64,000 nucleotides of DNA from Cryptosporangium arvum DSM 44712 (GCF_000585375.1 NZ_KK073874.1:2728001-2792000); one strand, 5' to 3'; numbered from the stretch's first letter, positions 47,163-56,447 are shown. The notes: generated by a model from the sequence alone, not told the origin. Numbers and translations are program-made.

Positions 47163-47930
47163 GTGGAGACTTCTGGCTCACCTTCGCCCCTGGCCGGGCG
47201 GCGCGCGCTCATCACCGGTGGGAGCCGCGGGATCGGCCGGACGATCGCGCTCGCACTGGCCGACGCCGGCGCGGACGTCGCGATCACGTTCAACCGCGAC
47301 ACCGCCGCCGCCGCGACCACCGTCGACGAGATCACCGCGCGCGGCCGCGTCGGCCGGTCCTACCAGGGCTCGGTCGTGATCCCGGCCGACGTCGCCTGGC
47401 AGATGGAAGCGGCCGCCCGCGACCTGGGCGGACTCGACCTCGTGGTGAGCAACGCGGGCACCGCGGGCACCGGCGACCCGGTCGTCGAGACCGACCCGGC
47501 CGAGCTCGAGCGGATGCTGCGCGTGCACGCGTTCGGGCCGCACCACGTCGCCCACGCGGCCCTCCCGCACCTGCGCCGGAACAAACGCTCGGACCTGGTG
47601 TTCATCTCGAGCGTCGCGACCGACACCCACCCGGCCAACCGCGCCCCGCACTCGATGGGCAAGGCGGCGACCGAGGCGCTGGCCCACACCGTCGCGAAGG
47701 AGGAACGCAGCCGCGGTGTGCACGTGAACGTCGTCGCGCCCGGGCTGGTCGCGACCGACATGGGGCTGAACTTCGCCCGGCTCTCGGACATGGACCTGCG
47801 CGAACGCGAGGAGCGCTCGCCGTTCCGGCACATGTGCCAGCCCGAGGAGGTCGCCGAGGCCGTGCTGTTCCTGGTCACCGCGTCGTACGTGAACGACGTC
47901 CGCCTGGTGGTCGACGGCGGGACGTTCTGA
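47163..47930 (+). CDS. SDR-family oxidoreductase
   Basis: A 255-residue classical short-chain dehydrogenase. TGGSRGIG lies at residues 18-25, SNAG near 91-94, and the active-site SS and H-S-M-G-K region in ISSVATD and PHSMGKAA. The usual catalytic Tyr is replaced: HSMGK stands where Y-x3-K is expected. Loss of the Tyr should remove normal dehydrogenase chemistry, so the protein may be a binding or structural homologue. GTG start at 47163, with an AT-rich CATTAT at 47151-47156 just upstream. Confidence 0.87.
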   Translation: METSGSPSPLAGRRALITGGSRGIGRTIALALADAGADVAITFNRDTAAAATTVDEITARGRVGRSYQGSVVIPADVAWQMEAAARDLGGLDLVVSNAGTAGTGDPVVETDPAELERMLRVHAFGPHHVAHAALPHLRRNKRSDLVFISSVATDTHPANRAPHSMGKAATEALAHTVAKEERSRGVHVNVVAPGLVATDMGLNFARLSDMDLREREERSPFRHMCQPEEVAEAVLFLVTASYVNDVRLVVDGGTF

Positions 47931-47957
47931 GTTCGAGGGGCGGTAGTCCCGTCTGCC

Positions 47958-47963
47958 TAGGCT
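47958..47963 (+). promoter_or_regulatory. Likely -10 element for the leaderless HAD gene
   Basis: TAGGCT ends seven bases before the ATG at 47971; no ribosome site lies between. Confidence 0.5.
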
Positions 47964-47970
47964 GGGGCGC

Positions 47971-48705
47971 ATGACGCTGGGATTACCGCCCACGATCCGG
48001 GCTTGCCTGTTCGACCTGGACGGCGTGGTCACGCGCACCGCCGCGCAGCACGCCACGGCGTGGAAGACGATGTTCGACCGGTTCCTGGCCGACTACGCGC
48101 CCGATCAGCGGCCGTTCGGCATCGAGGACGACTACGTGCGTTACGTCGACGGCCGCAAGCGGCTGGACGGCACGCGCGCGTTCCTGGTGTCACGGGGGAT
48201 CGACCTGCCGGAGGGGACGCCGGACGACACGCTCGCCGACCACACCGTGCTCGGGCTCTCGAACGCGAAGAACACGCTCGTGCTGCGGCTGATCGAGGAC
48301 GAGGGCGTCGAGGTGTTCGACGACGCGGTGGCGTACGTCACCGCGCTGCGGGCGGCCGGCCTGCCCCGGGCGGTGGTCACGTCCAGCGCGAACGCCCAGC
48401 AGGTGCTCGAGGTGACCGGGCTGGCGCCGCTCTTCGACACGCGTGTCGACGCCGTGGTCGCGGCCGAGCGGGGCCTGGCCGGCAAGCCCTCCCCGGACAC
48501 GTTCCTGGCCGGAGCCGACCTGCTCGGCGTCGCCCCGGGCGAGGCCGCGGTGTTCGAGGACGCGCTGTCCGGGGTCGAGGCGGGCCGCGCAGGCGGGTTC
48601 GGATTCGTCGTCGGCGTGGACCGGGTGGGCCAGGCCGCCGCGCTCACGGAGCACGGGGCCGACGTCGTCGTCACCGCGCTCACCGACCTGCAGGACCTCT
48701 CGTGA
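47971..48705 (+). CDS. HAD hydrolase, beta-phosphoglucomutase type
   Basis: A 244-residue HAD enzyme. The nucleophile motif CLFDLDGVVTRTA (Asp and general acid Asp), Ser/Thr in VVTSSAN, Lys in GLAGKPSPD and the acidic FEDALSGVEAGRAGGF are in order. Mutases of this kind interconvert beta-glucose 1-phosphate and glucose 6-phosphate. The GH65 phosphorylase gene overlaps its stop (GTGA), which fits: the phosphorylase yields beta-glucose 1-phosphate. The same gene pair occurs in mycobacteria (Rv3400-Rv3401). Confidence 0.9.
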   Translation: MTLGLPPTIRACLFDLDGVVTRTAAQHATAWKTMFDRFLADYAPDQRPFGIEDDYVRYVDGRKRLDGTRAFLVSRGIDLPEGTPDDTLADHTVLGLSNAKNTLVLRLIEDEGVEVFDDAVAYVTALRAAGLPRAVVTSSANAQQVLEVTGLAPLFDTRVDAVVAAERGLAGKPSPDTFLAGADLLGVAPGEAAVFEDALSGVEAGRAGGFGFVVGVDRVGQAAALTEHGADVVVTALTDLQDLS

Positions 48706-51065
48706 TCGGGGACTCGCCGTTCGCGGTCGAGCCGTGGGCGGTGCGTGAGCCCTCGGTCGACCTCGACCGGCTCGGCGTCTCCGAATCGGTGTTCACGCTG
48801 TCCAACGGTCACATCGGCCTGCGCGGCAACCTCGACGAGGGCGAGCCGCACGGGCTGCCGGGCACGTACCTCAACTCGTTCTGCGAGCTGCGGCCGTTAC
48901 CGTACGCCGAGGGCGGCTACGGCTACCCGGAGTCGGGGCAGGCCATCGTCAACGTCACTAACGGCAAGCTGATCCGGCTCCTGGTCGACGACGAGCCGCT
49001 CGACGTCCGCTACGGGCAGGTCGTCGAGCACGAGCGGGTCCTCGACTTCCGCACCGGCCTGCTCACCCGCGACCTGCACTGGGTCTCCCCGGCGGGCAAG
49101 GCGGTGCGGCTGCGCTCCGAGCGGCTGGTCTCGCTGGTGCAGCGCTCGATCGCGGCGATCAGCTACACGGTCACCGCGGGTGACGAGCCGGTCCAGCTCG
49201 TCCTGCAGTCCGAGCTGTTCGCGAACGAGGACCTGCCGGCGGCCGAGGACGACCCACGCATCGAGGCGGCGCTGGCCCGGCCGCTGGTGCCCGAGGTGCA
49301 CACCGACAACACCACCGGTGCGACGCTGCTGCACAGCCTGCGCGGCACCGGCCTGCGGATGGCTGCGGCGACGGACCACGACGTCCACGGCCCGGCCGGC
49401 ACCGAGACGCACTCGAGCTCGAGCGAGAACATCGGCCGCACCACGGTGATCTGCCGGCTGGCCCCCGGCCGCTCGCTGCGGATCGTCAAGTACCTGGCCT
49501 ACGGCTGGTCGTCCCGGCGCTCGATGCCGGCGCTCAACGACCAGGTGCGCGCCGCGCTCACCGCGGCCCGCTACACCGGGTGGGACGGCCTGCTCGACGA
49601 GCAGCGCGCGTACCTCGACGAGTTCTGGGCCGGCGCGGACGTCGAGGTGGAAGGCGATCCGCAGCTGCAGCAGGCGGTGCGGTTCGGCCTGTTCCACGTG
49701 CTGCAGGCCGGGGCCCGCGCCGAGGGGCGCGCGATCCCGGCGAAGGGTCTCACCGGCCCGGGCTACGACGGCCACACGTTCTGGGACACCGAGACGTTCG
49801 TGCTGCCGATGCTCAGCCACACCGTGCCCGACGCCGCCGCGCACGCGCTGAGGTGGCGCCGCGAGACGCTGCCGCTGGCGCTCGAGCGGGCCCAGCAGCT
49901 CGGTTTCGAGGGCGCGGCGTTCCCGTGGCGCACGATCCGCGGCCAGGAGTGTTCCGGCTACTGGCCGGCCGGCACCGCCGCGCTGCACGTCAACGCCGAC
50001 ATCGCCGACGCCGTCCTGCGTCATGTCGGAGCGACCGGCGACGACGAGTTCGAGCGGACGGTCGGGCTCGAGCTGCTGACCGCGACCGCACGGCTCTGGC
50101 GCTCGGTCGGGCACCACGACGGCGACGGCGGGTTCCGCATCGACGGCGTCACCGGCCCCGACGAGTACAGCGCGATCGCCGACAACAACCTGTTCACCAA
50201 CCTCATGGCGCAACGCAACCTCCGCGGCGCCGCCGACGTCTGCCGCCGCCATCCCGACGAGGCCGCGGAACTCGGCGTCGGCCACGAGGAGATCGCCTCC
50301 TGGCAGGACGCGGCCGACGCGATGGTGCTGCCGTTCGACGCCAAGCGCGGGGTGCACGCGCAGTCGGAGAACTTCACCGAGCACGCGCTCTGGGACTTCG
50401 GCGGGACGCCACCGGAGAAGTACCCGCTGCTGCTGCACTTCCCCTACCTCGACCTGTACCGCAAGCAGGTCGTGAAGCAGGCCGACCTGGTGCTCGCGAT
50501 GCAGCTCTGCCCGGAGGCGTTCTCGCCCGAGCAGAAGCAGCGCAACTTCGCCTACTACGAGCAGATCACCGTGCGTGACTCGTCGCTCTCGGCCGCGACC
50601 CAAGGCGTGCTGGCCGCCGAGACCGGCCACCTCGGGCTGGCCTACGAGTACCTCTGCGAGACCGGCATGCTCGACCTGCACGACCTGGCCGGCAACACCG
50701 AGCACGGGCTGCACCTCGCGGCGCTGTCCGGGGTGTGGTCCGGTGTCGTCGCCGGGTTCGGCGGCCTGCGTCACCTCGCGGCGGGCCTGTCGTTCGCGCC
50801 CCGGCTCCCGGAGGAGCTCAGCCGGATCGCGTTCATGATCCGGTGGCGCGGGCGTCGGCTCCGGGTGGAGGTGCACCCGGGGGAGGCCCGCTACCGCTTG
50901 ATCGACGGGGCCGATCTGGAGCTGTTGCACCACGGCGAGCGGCTGACCGTGGGTAAGGCCGAGGTCACGGCCGGAATCCCGGCGTTCGGCCCGGTCGAAC
51001 CGGTGCGGCAGCCGGTCGGCCGGGAGCCGCTGGTCCGGCGTCTGCGTGCCGGCGGTTCGTCCTAA
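48702..51065 (+). CDS. Glycoside hydrolase family 65 phosphorylase
   Basis: A 787-residue GH65 protein. The N-terminal beta domain (FTLSNGHIGLRGNLDEG) is followed by the alpha/alpha barrel with the region GPGYDGHTFWDTETFVLP and the catalytic acid E488 in GVTGPDEYS. A His-Ala-Gln-Ser phosphate site (GVHAQSENF) and LSAATQGVLAAETGHLG are also present. It should phosphorolyse maltose, trehalose or kojibiose to beta-glucose 1-phosphate; the exact disaccharide cannot be told. GTG start overlaps the HAD gene. A short cytosolic tail (VGREPLVRRLRAGGSS) ends the protein. Confidence 0.93.
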   Translation: MIGDSPFAVEPWAVREPSVDLDRLGVSESVFTLSNGHIGLRGNLDEGEPHGLPGTYLNSFCELRPLPYAEGGYGYPESGQAIVNVTNGKLIRLLVDDEPLDVRYGQVVEHERVLDFRTGLLTRDLHWVSPAGKAVRLRSERLVSLVQRSIAAISYTVTAGDEPVQLVLQSELFANEDLPAAEDDPRIEAALARPLVPEVHTDNTTGATLLHSLRGTGLRMAAATDHDVHGPAGTETHSSSSENIGRTTVICRLAPGRSLRIVKYLAYGWSSRRSMPALNDQVRAALTAARYTGWDGLLDEQRAYLDEFWAGADVEVEGDPQLQQAVRFGLFHVLQAGARAEGRAIPAKGLTGPGYDGHTFWDTETFVLPMLSHTVPDAAAHALRWRRETLPLALERAQQLGFEGAAFPWRTIRGQECSGYWPAGTAALHVNADIADAVLRHVGATGDDEFERTVGLELLTATARLWRSVGHHDGDGGFRIDGVTGPDEYSAIADNNLFTNLMAQRNLRGAADVCRRHPDEAAELGVGHEEIASWQDAADAMVLPFDAKRGVHAQSENFTEHALWDFGGTPPEKYPLLLHFPYLDLYRKQVVKQADLVLAMQLCPEAFSPEQKQRNFAYYEQITVRDSSLSAATQGVLAAETGHLGLAYEYLCETGMLDLHDLAGNTEHGLHLAALSGVWSGVVAGFGGLRHLAAGLSFAPRLPEELSRIAFMIRWRGRRLRVEVHPGEARYRLIDGADLELLHHGERLTVGKAEVTAGIPAFGPVEPVRQPVGREPLVRRLRAGGSS

Positions 51066-51113
51066 AAGGCGCGAGACCGCGTGCCGCGCGCGATAACTGA
51101 TCCGCGAGCGGGA

Positions 51114-51119
51114 TACTGT
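51114..51119 (+). promoter_or_regulatory. Likely -10 element for the leaderless Hsp70-like gene
   Basis: TACTGT ends five bases before the GTG at 51125, with another GTG at 51123. Confidence 0.45.
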
Positions 51120-51124
51120 GCCGT

Positions 51125-52645
51125 GTGTCTGGCTCTCGTGAGGATTCGGCGTTACGCCCGGCTGGGTCCGGGCCGCTGCTCGGCGTCGACCTGGGGCTGA
51201 CGAACACCGTCGCGCTGCTCCGGCGTCCCGACGGCCGGAGCAGCCCGCTGCTCTTCGACGGTGAGCCGGTGCTGCCCTCGGGCGTGTTGCTCGACGCCGA
51301 CGGGACGGTCCGGGTGGGCCGGGACGCCGAGCGCGCCGCCGCCTCCGATCCCGACCACTTCGAGCCCGCGCCGCGGCGACACATCACCGAGCAGAAGTTC
51401 CGCCTCGGTGAGCGCGACACCACGCCGACCGATCTGCTGGCCGGGGTCCTGACCGCGGTGGCGAAGTCGGCCGAGGCCACGCTCGGCACGGTGCCGCCCG
51501 CCGCGCTGACCTATCCGGTCCGGTGGGCGGCGGCCGAACAGCAGACGCTGCGCGAGGCCGCCGGGCACGCCGGGTTCGCCGACGTCACGCTGATCCCCGA
51601 GCCGGTCGCCGCGGTGGCCGCGGTCGGCGCGTCGATGGCGGTCGAACGCCGCCTCGTGGTCGTCGACGTCGGAGCGCGCGGCTTCGACGTCTCGGTGCTG
51701 GCCCCGTCGTCGGGGCGGCTCGCGGTCGTGGCCGTCGGCGGTGACCCCACGGTCGGCGGACGCCGGATCGACGCGGCGATCGCGGCCCACCTCGCAGCGG
51801 CCGCCGGTCGCCAGCGGCGCGAGATCTGGCGGGCGATCGACCGCCCCCGCACCCTCGACCAGCGCCGCGCGCAGCGGGAGTTCTGGGCCGACGTCCGCGC
51901 GGCCAAGGAAGCGCTCGACGAGGCCGAGTTCGTGCCGGTCTCGGTGCCGGGCACCGCCGACATCGTGCCGCTGACCCGGGCCGACCTGGAGCGCTTCGCC
52001 CGGCCGGTGGCCGACCGGGTGGCCCGGGTGACCGCGCGGGTGCTGCGCGAGGCGCAGGTGACGCCGGAGGAACTCGACGCGATCGTCCTGGTGGGTGGCT
52101 CGGCGCCGTTGCCCACGCTGTGGGTGACGCTGCGCGACACGCTGGGCATCGAGCCGGTCCAGCCCGACCCGCCCGCGTTCGCGATGGCCGGTGGGGCGCT
52201 CGGCCGGCTCGCCGCGGACCTCGCGCTGCCGGTCGGTACCCGGCCGGCCGCCGGTGGAGCGGCGATGGGCGTTCCGCGGCCACCCCGGGTGGTGGCGCCG
52301 CCTCGACTGCCGGTGGCCGGGGGTGCGTTCACCCGGGTCGCCCGGGCCGCCGCCCGCCTGGTGCGGCGCCCGGTCGCCGAGATCAGCGCGCCACCGCGCC
52401 GGGCCGCGTTACCCGCCCCGCGCCAGCCCGAGGACGGTCTGCCCGGCCTGGCCGCGCTCCCGGCCCTGCGCCCGATCCCGGAGGTACCGGACCAACGCCG
52501 CGCCCCGCTGCACTCGGCCGCGCACCGCGATCCGTCCCAGCCCTACGAGCGCGCGGCGCTGGCCTGGACCCGCTTCGGCTGGTTCCTGGTCCTGCTGGCG
52601 ATCGTCGCCGTACTGGCCGTCGCCGGGTTCGTCCTTGTTCTTTAG
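51125..52645 (+). CDS. Hsp70-like ATPase with C-terminal membrane anchor
   Basis: A 506-residue protein. Residues about 18-360 form an actin/Hsp70-type ATPase (phosphate 1 LLGVDLGLTNTVALL, phosphate 2 VVVDVGARGFDVSVL, adenosine IVLVGGSAPLPTLW). In place of the substrate-binding domain there is a Pro/Arg-rich linker (about 380-480) and one membrane helix at the very end (WFLVLLAIVAVLAVAGFVLV). Such truncated, membrane-tethered Hsp70-like proteins occur in actinomycetes, often with unknown clients. The GTG start with TACTGT close upstream suggests a leaderless transcript. A 17-base perfect hairpin follows. Confidence 0.88.
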   Translation: MSGSREDSALRPAGSGPLLGVDLGLTNTVALLRRPDGRSSPLLFDGEPVLPSGVLLDADGTVRVGRDAERAAASDPDHFEPAPRRHITEQKFRLGERDTTPTDLLAGVLTAVAKSAEATLGTVPPAALTYPVRWAAAEQQTLREAAGHAGFADVTLIPEPVAAVAAVGASMAVERRLVVVDVGARGFDVSVLAPSSGRLAVVAVGGDPTVGGRRIDAAIAAHLAAAAGRQRREIWRAIDRPRTLDQRRAQREFWADVRAAKEALDEAEFVPVSVPGTADIVPLTRADLERFARPVADRVARVTARVLREAQVTPEELDAIVLVGGSAPLPTLWVTLRDTLGIEPVQPDPPAFAMAGGALGRLAADLALPVGTRPAAGGAAMGVPRPPRVVAPPRLPVAGGAFTRVARAAARLVRRPVAEISAPPRRAALPAPRQPEDGLPGLAALPALRPIPEVPDQRRAPLHSAAHRDPSQPYERAALAWTRFGWFLVLLAIVAVLAVAGFVLVL

Positions 52646-52674
52646 CCGCGCCGGCGGCGTCGTAGTGACCTGGA

Positions 52675-52727
52675 GCCCGCTGAGAGCGGCGCGGCAGTCC
52701 AGCGCGCCGACGCCGCTCTCAGCGGGC
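52675..52727. terminator. Bidirectional terminator hairpin
   Basis: A perfect 17-base stem (52675-52691 with 52711-52727) around a 19-base loop lies between the convergent Hsp70-like and DUF3349 genes. Its centre is near the DUF3349 stop, so it can end both transcripts. Confidence 0.75.
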
Positions 52728-52734
52728 CGCCCAC

Positions 52735-53046
52735 CTAGGCCGGGGCGTCGGCCAGGGGCCAGCCGCCGGCCGCCAGGTGGGCGGAGACGCGGGCCACGTC
52801 CTCTTCGGACGCCTGGTCGAGCGTCGCCTCGTTGATCAGCTTCTCCACGTCGGCCGTGGTGATCTCCTCGCCCTGCAGGGCGAGGAGCGCGAGGTCGTCG
52901 GCGATCGAGCGGACCTCGTGCTCGGTCAGCTTGCGCCGGAGCAGACCCAGCAGCGCCACGTAGTCCTGGCGCGGGACACCGGACGGGTAGCCGGCGCGGA
53001 GCCACTCCACGGCGCGGGCGACGAAGTTGGAGCGCGGTTCGCTCAT
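52735..53046 (-). CDS. DUF3349 protein
   Basis: A 103-residue helical protein of the DUF3349 family (NFVARAVEWLRAGYPSGVPR, QDYVALLGLLRRKLTEHEVR, TTADVEKLINEATLDQ). Related to mycobacterial Rv0543c, which lies beside pitA as here. The structure known for the family is a helical bundle with no assigned function. The ATG at 53046 is just past the stop of the preceding membrane gene. Phosphate control is suggested only by location. Confidence 0.88.
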   Translation of the reverse strand: MSEPRSNFVARAVEWLRAGYPSGVPRQDYVALLGLLRRKLTEHEVRSIADDLALLALQGEEITTADVEKLINEATLDQASEEDVARVSAHLAAGGWPLADAPA

Positions 53047-53048
53047 CG

Positions 53049-53351
53049 TCAGTCCTTGTTCTGGATGGTGGGGTAGACGTGCTCGAAGCTCAGTTCCTTG
53101 CCGAACCCGTACGCGACGATGTACGTGATCCCCAGAACCACGGCGAGTAGTACGAGCGCGAAGCAGAGGATCCCGACGACCCGGCCGGCGGGGTGCGGCG
53201 CGGACGCGGTGTCCACCTCGGCCGAGCCGCCCTGGCCCCAGGCCATCGTCCGGATGCCGAACGCGAACAGCGTCGGTAGGCCGGCGCCGAGCACGAGGCC
53301 GATGAGCAGGACTTTCCAGGCCGCCTCGAAGGCGAGCGTCACGTTGTTCAC
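53049..53351 (-). CDS. Small membrane protein between pitA and DUF3349
   Basis: A 100-residue protein from the GTG at 53351 (VNNVTLAFEAAWKVLL). Two membrane helices are likely: about 12-32 (WKVLLIGLVLGAGLPTLFAF) and about 62-86 (VVGILCFALVLLAVVLGITY). It is the counterpart of the mycobacterial Rv0544c gene. It starts 8 bases after the pitA stop, so the two are probably made from one message. Role unknown. Confidence 0.85.
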   Translation of the reverse strand: MNNVTLAFEAAWKVLLIGLVLGAGLPTLFAFGIRTMAWGQGGSAEVDTASAPHPAGRVVGILCFALVLLAVVLGITYIVAYGFGKELSFEHVYPTIQNKD

Positions 53352-53359
53352 GATGTCCC

Positions 53360-54646
53360 TCAGACCGTCTCGGTGGCGCGATCGGCGGGCCGGTCCGCGC
53401 CGTCCCACTCGTCGTTGACGTTGCCCGCGTGCACCGGCTTCTGCCGCGACCGGTGGTACATGTATCCGGCCGCCGCGACGAGCAGCGCGAAGACGACGAT
53501 CGCGCCGAACAGACCGCCGCCGAGGACGTCACCGATGTACCAGAGCAGCGCGCCGACGATCGCCGCGCTCGGCAGCGTGATGACCCAGGCCGTCACCATG
53601 CGGCCGGCGACCTTCCAGCGGACCTCCGCGCCCCGCTTCCCGATGCCGGTTCCGAGGATGGAGCCGGTCGCCACGTGCGTGGTCGACAGTGCGAAACCGA
53701 GGTGGCTCGAGGTCAGGATGACCGCGGCCGACGCGCTCTCGGCCGCCATGCCCTGCGGGGGAGCGATCTCGACCAGGCCCTTGCCGAGCGTCCGGATGAT
53801 CCGCCAGCCACCGAGGTAGGTGCCGAGGGCGATCGCGAGCGCACAGCAGGCCTTCACCCAGAACGGGATGTTCTCGGTGTCGGTCCAGTGGCCGCTGGCG
53901 ATGAGCGCGAGCGTGATGACGCCCATCGTCTTCTGGGCGTCGTTGGTGCCGTGCGCGAGCGAGACGAGCGACGCGGAACCGATCTGGCCCCAGCGGAACC
54001 CGGTGTTCGTGTAGCGCTCGGCGACGCCCCGGACGACCGCGTAGATCAGCCACGTCCCGGCCGCGGCGATCAGACACGCGATCACCGGCGACAACAACGC
54101 GGGCAGGATCACTTTCCCGACGACGCCGTCGAGCTTGCTGCCGTCGCCGTTCCAGTTGACGCCGCTGAAGCCCAGACCGGCGATCGTGGCCCCGACCAGG
54201 CCGCCGAACAATGCGTGCGACGAGCTGGACGGCAGGCCGAGCAGCCAGGTCAGCAGGTTCCAGATGATGCCGCCGGCCAGACCGGCCAGCACGATGAACA
54301 GGAGCGCCTGGCCGCCGTCGGCGACGAGCGCGTCCTTGGGTGTTCCGTCCTTGTTCTGGATCTTCACCACGGCGTTGGTGACCGTGAGGGCGACCTCCAC
54401 GGACAGGAACGCGCCGATGAGGTTGAGGATCCCGGATAAGGCGACTGCGGTCTTGGGCTGCAGCGCCTTGGTGGCGATGGACGTGGCCATCGCGTTCGCG
54501 GTGTCGTGGAACCCGTTGGTGAAGTCGAAGGCCAACGCCGTGACCACGACTAGCACGAGAATGACGGTTGCGGCTGTCACGCTTTCAGGGTGCGCGTGCC
54601 AACCATGCCCGAAAAGCATCGGGAGCGAAGTTCGCCGGAAATTCAC
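53360..54646 (-). CDS. pitA: Low-affinity inorganic phosphate transporter PitA
   Basis: A 428-residue phosphate permease of the PiT family. Both signature repeats are seen: FDFTNGFHDTANAMATSI in the first half and SLAHGTNDAQKTMGVI in the second, with about ten membrane helices. It imports phosphate with a proton as a metal-phosphate complex. The GTG at 54646 gives 20 extra N-terminal residues compared with mycobacterial PitA; the ATG at 54619 is an alternative. It is the first gene of the pitA-small membrane protein-DUF3349 operon. Confidence 0.93.
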   Translation of the reverse strand: MNFRRTSLPMLFGHGWHAHPESVTAATVILVLVVVTALAFDFTNGFHDTANAMATSIATKALQPKTAVALSGILNLIGAFLSVEVALTVTNAVVKIQNKDGTPKDALVADGGQALLFIVLAGLAGGIIWNLLTWLLGLPSSSSHALFGGLVGATIAGLGFSGVNWNGDGSKLDGVVGKVILPALLSPVIACLIAAAGTWLIYAVVRGVAERYTNTGFRWGQIGSASLVSLAHGTNDAQKTMGVITLALIASGHWTDTENIPFWVKACCALAIALGTYLGGWRIIRTLGKGLVEIAPPQGMAAESASAAVILTSSHLGFALSTTHVATGSILGTGIGKRGAEVRWKVAGRMVTAWVITLPSAAIVGALLWYIGDVLGGGLFGAIVVFALLVAAAGYMYHRSRQKPVHAGNVNDEWDGADRPADRATETV

Positions 54647-54672
54647 CTTCGGTCGGGAACCCCGCGAGGGAC

Positions 54673-54711
54673 GGTCACGGGCTCCGCGCCTCCCGCGCGG
54701 AGCCCGTGACC
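54673..54711. terminator. Terminator hairpin beyond the MFS gene
   Basis: A perfect 17-base stem (54673-54689 with 54695-54711) around CTCCC lies just past the stop of the leftward MFS gene at 54734. It also sits upstream of pitA, so it should insulate pitA from the MFS transcript. Confidence 0.75.
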
Positions 54712-54733
54712 GCGTCTCAGCGGGGGCTGCCTC

Positions 54734-56374
54734 TCAGCGGTGGCGGACGCCCTCGGTGCGGTTCCCGTCCTCCACCCCGACGCCCCCGGCGACCTCGGTG
54801 AGCGGGGTGACCTCGTCGGGGTCGCGGTCGGCCCGGGCCAGGTCGACGGTGGTTCGCAGCTCGACCTTCGGCAGCGCGACCGCGGCCAGCACCCCCACCA
54901 CCGCGATCCCGGCGGCGATCAGGAAGATGTGGCCGGTGGCGTCGCCGTAGGCCGCGCGCACGATCTCCTGGAAAGCCGGCGGCAGGGACTTGAGGTCCAG
55001 CGTGCTGGTGTCGCCACCGGCGCTCGCCGGCACGCCGGCCGCACGCAGGTGGGCGGTGATGTCGGTGGTGACCTTGTTCGCGAGCACCGCGCCGAGCACC
55101 GAGACGCCGATCGTGCCGCCGAGCGAGCGGAAGAACGTGATCGCGCCGCTGGCCGCGCCGAGGTCGGAGAGCGCCACGGTGTTCTGGACCACCAGCACCA
55201 GGTTCTGCATCGACATGCCGACGCCGGTACCGACCAGGAACATGCCGACGCCGACCAGCCACAGACTGGTGAGGTGGTCGATCGTCCCGAGCACGCCGAA
55301 TCCGGCGACCAGCACGATCGTGCCGCCGACGATGTACGGCTTGATCGTGCCGGTCGCCGTGATCAGCCGCCCGGAGATCGTCGAGGAGAGCAGGACGCCG
55401 GCCATCATCGGGATCGTCAGCAGCCCGGCCTCGGTCGGGCTGTAGCCGCGGCCGATCTGGAAGTACTGACCGAGGAAGACCGCGCCGCCGAACATCGCCA
55501 TGCCGACCGAGAGGCTGGCGACGATCGCGAGCGCCGGGGTGCGCTGGGCGATGACGCGCAGCGGCACCACGGGTTCCTTCACCCGGCTCTCCACCCAGGT
55601 GGCGAACGCCAGCACGAGCACGCCGCCGCCGACCATCGCCGCGGTCGGCCAGGACACCCAGGCGAACGTGTCGCCGACGAACGTCACCCAGATCAGCAGG
55701 ATGCTCACGCCACCGGCGATCAGGATCGCGCCCGGGTAGTCGATCGAGACACCCGCACGCTTCACGACCGCCAGGTACAGCGTCCGCTGCAGGACGACGA
55801 GCGCGACGATCGCGATCGGCACCCCGATGAAGAAGCACCAGCGCCAGCCGAGCCACGAGGTGTCGACGATCAGGCCGCCCAGCAGCGGGCCGCCGACCGT
55901 GGCCAGCGCCATCACGCCGCCGAGGTAGCCGTTGTACCGGCCGCGCTCGCGGGGCGGGATCATCGCGGCCATCACGACCTGCACCAGCGCCTGCAGACCA
56001 CCCATGCCGAGGCCCTGGAAGGCGCGCGCGGCGATCAGTTCGCCGGCGTTCTGCGCGAAACCGCAGATGACCGAGCCGACCAGGAAGATCCCGATCGCGA
56101 TCTGGACCAGCAGCTTCTTGCTGAACAGGTCGGCGAGCTTGCCCCAGATCGGCGTCGTCGCGGTGGCCGCGAGCAGGCTGGCGGTCACCACCCAGGTGTA
56201 CTGCGACTGGCTGCCGTCGAGCGCGCCGATGATCGTCGGCAGCGCGGTGGAGACCACGGTGGCGCTGGTCATCGCGACGAAGAGGACCAGCAGGAGGCCG
56301 GAGAGCGCCTCCAGCGTCTGGCGGTGCGTCATGGCCTCGCCGGAGGCCGATCGTGGTGCGGTCTGCGCGGTCAT
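54734..56374 (-). CDS. MFS drug efflux transporter, DHA2 (14-helix) family
   Basis: A 546-residue transporter. Motif A GKLADLFSKKLLVQIAI, motif C GVMALATVGGPLLGGLIVD and motif B ARAFQGLGMGGLQALVQ mark a DHA2-type multidrug exporter with about 14 membrane helices. GGAGGG precedes the ATG at 56374. The divergent TetR gene starts 100 bases away with a palindrome in between, so this gene is its likely target. A soluble tail of about 45 residues follows the last helix. Confidence 0.92.
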   Translation of the reverse strand: MTAQTAPRSASGEAMTHRQTLEALSGLLLVLFVAMTSATVVSTALPTIIGALDGSQSQYTWVVTASLLAATATTPIWGKLADLFSKKLLVQIAIGIFLVGSVICGFAQNAGELIAARAFQGLGMGGLQALVQVVMAAMIPPRERGRYNGYLGGVMALATVGGPLLGGLIVDTSWLGWRWCFFIGVPIAIVALVVLQRTLYLAVVKRAGVSIDYPGAILIAGGVSILLIWVTFVGDTFAWVSWPTAAMVGGGVLVLAFATWVESRVKEPVVPLRVIAQRTPALAIVASLSVGMAMFGGAVFLGQYFQIGRGYSPTEAGLLTIPMMAGVLLSSTISGRLITATGTIKPYIVGGTIVLVAGFGVLGTIDHLTSLWLVGVGMFLVGTGVGMSMQNLVLVVQNTVALSDLGAASGAITFFRSLGGTIGVSVLGAVLANKVTTDITAHLRAAGVPASAGGDTSTLDLKSLPPAFQEIVRAAYGDATGHIFLIAAGIAVVGVLAAVALPKVELRTTVDLARADRDPDEVTPLTEVAGGVGVEDGNRTEGVRHR

Positions 56375-56431
56375 CGGCGCGCGCCCTCCGAACTGATTGC
56401 TTGACTGATGCAACCGGAGAATACTGCCCAG

Positions 56432-56447
56432 TGTGCAACTTTGCACA
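56432..56447. promoter_or_regulatory. TetR operator between MFS and TetR genes
   Basis: TGTGCAA-CT-TTGCACA has perfect seven-base arms. It lies 27 bases before the TetR start codon and 58 bases from the MFS start, upstream of TAGGCT (56461-56466). Confidence 0.65.
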
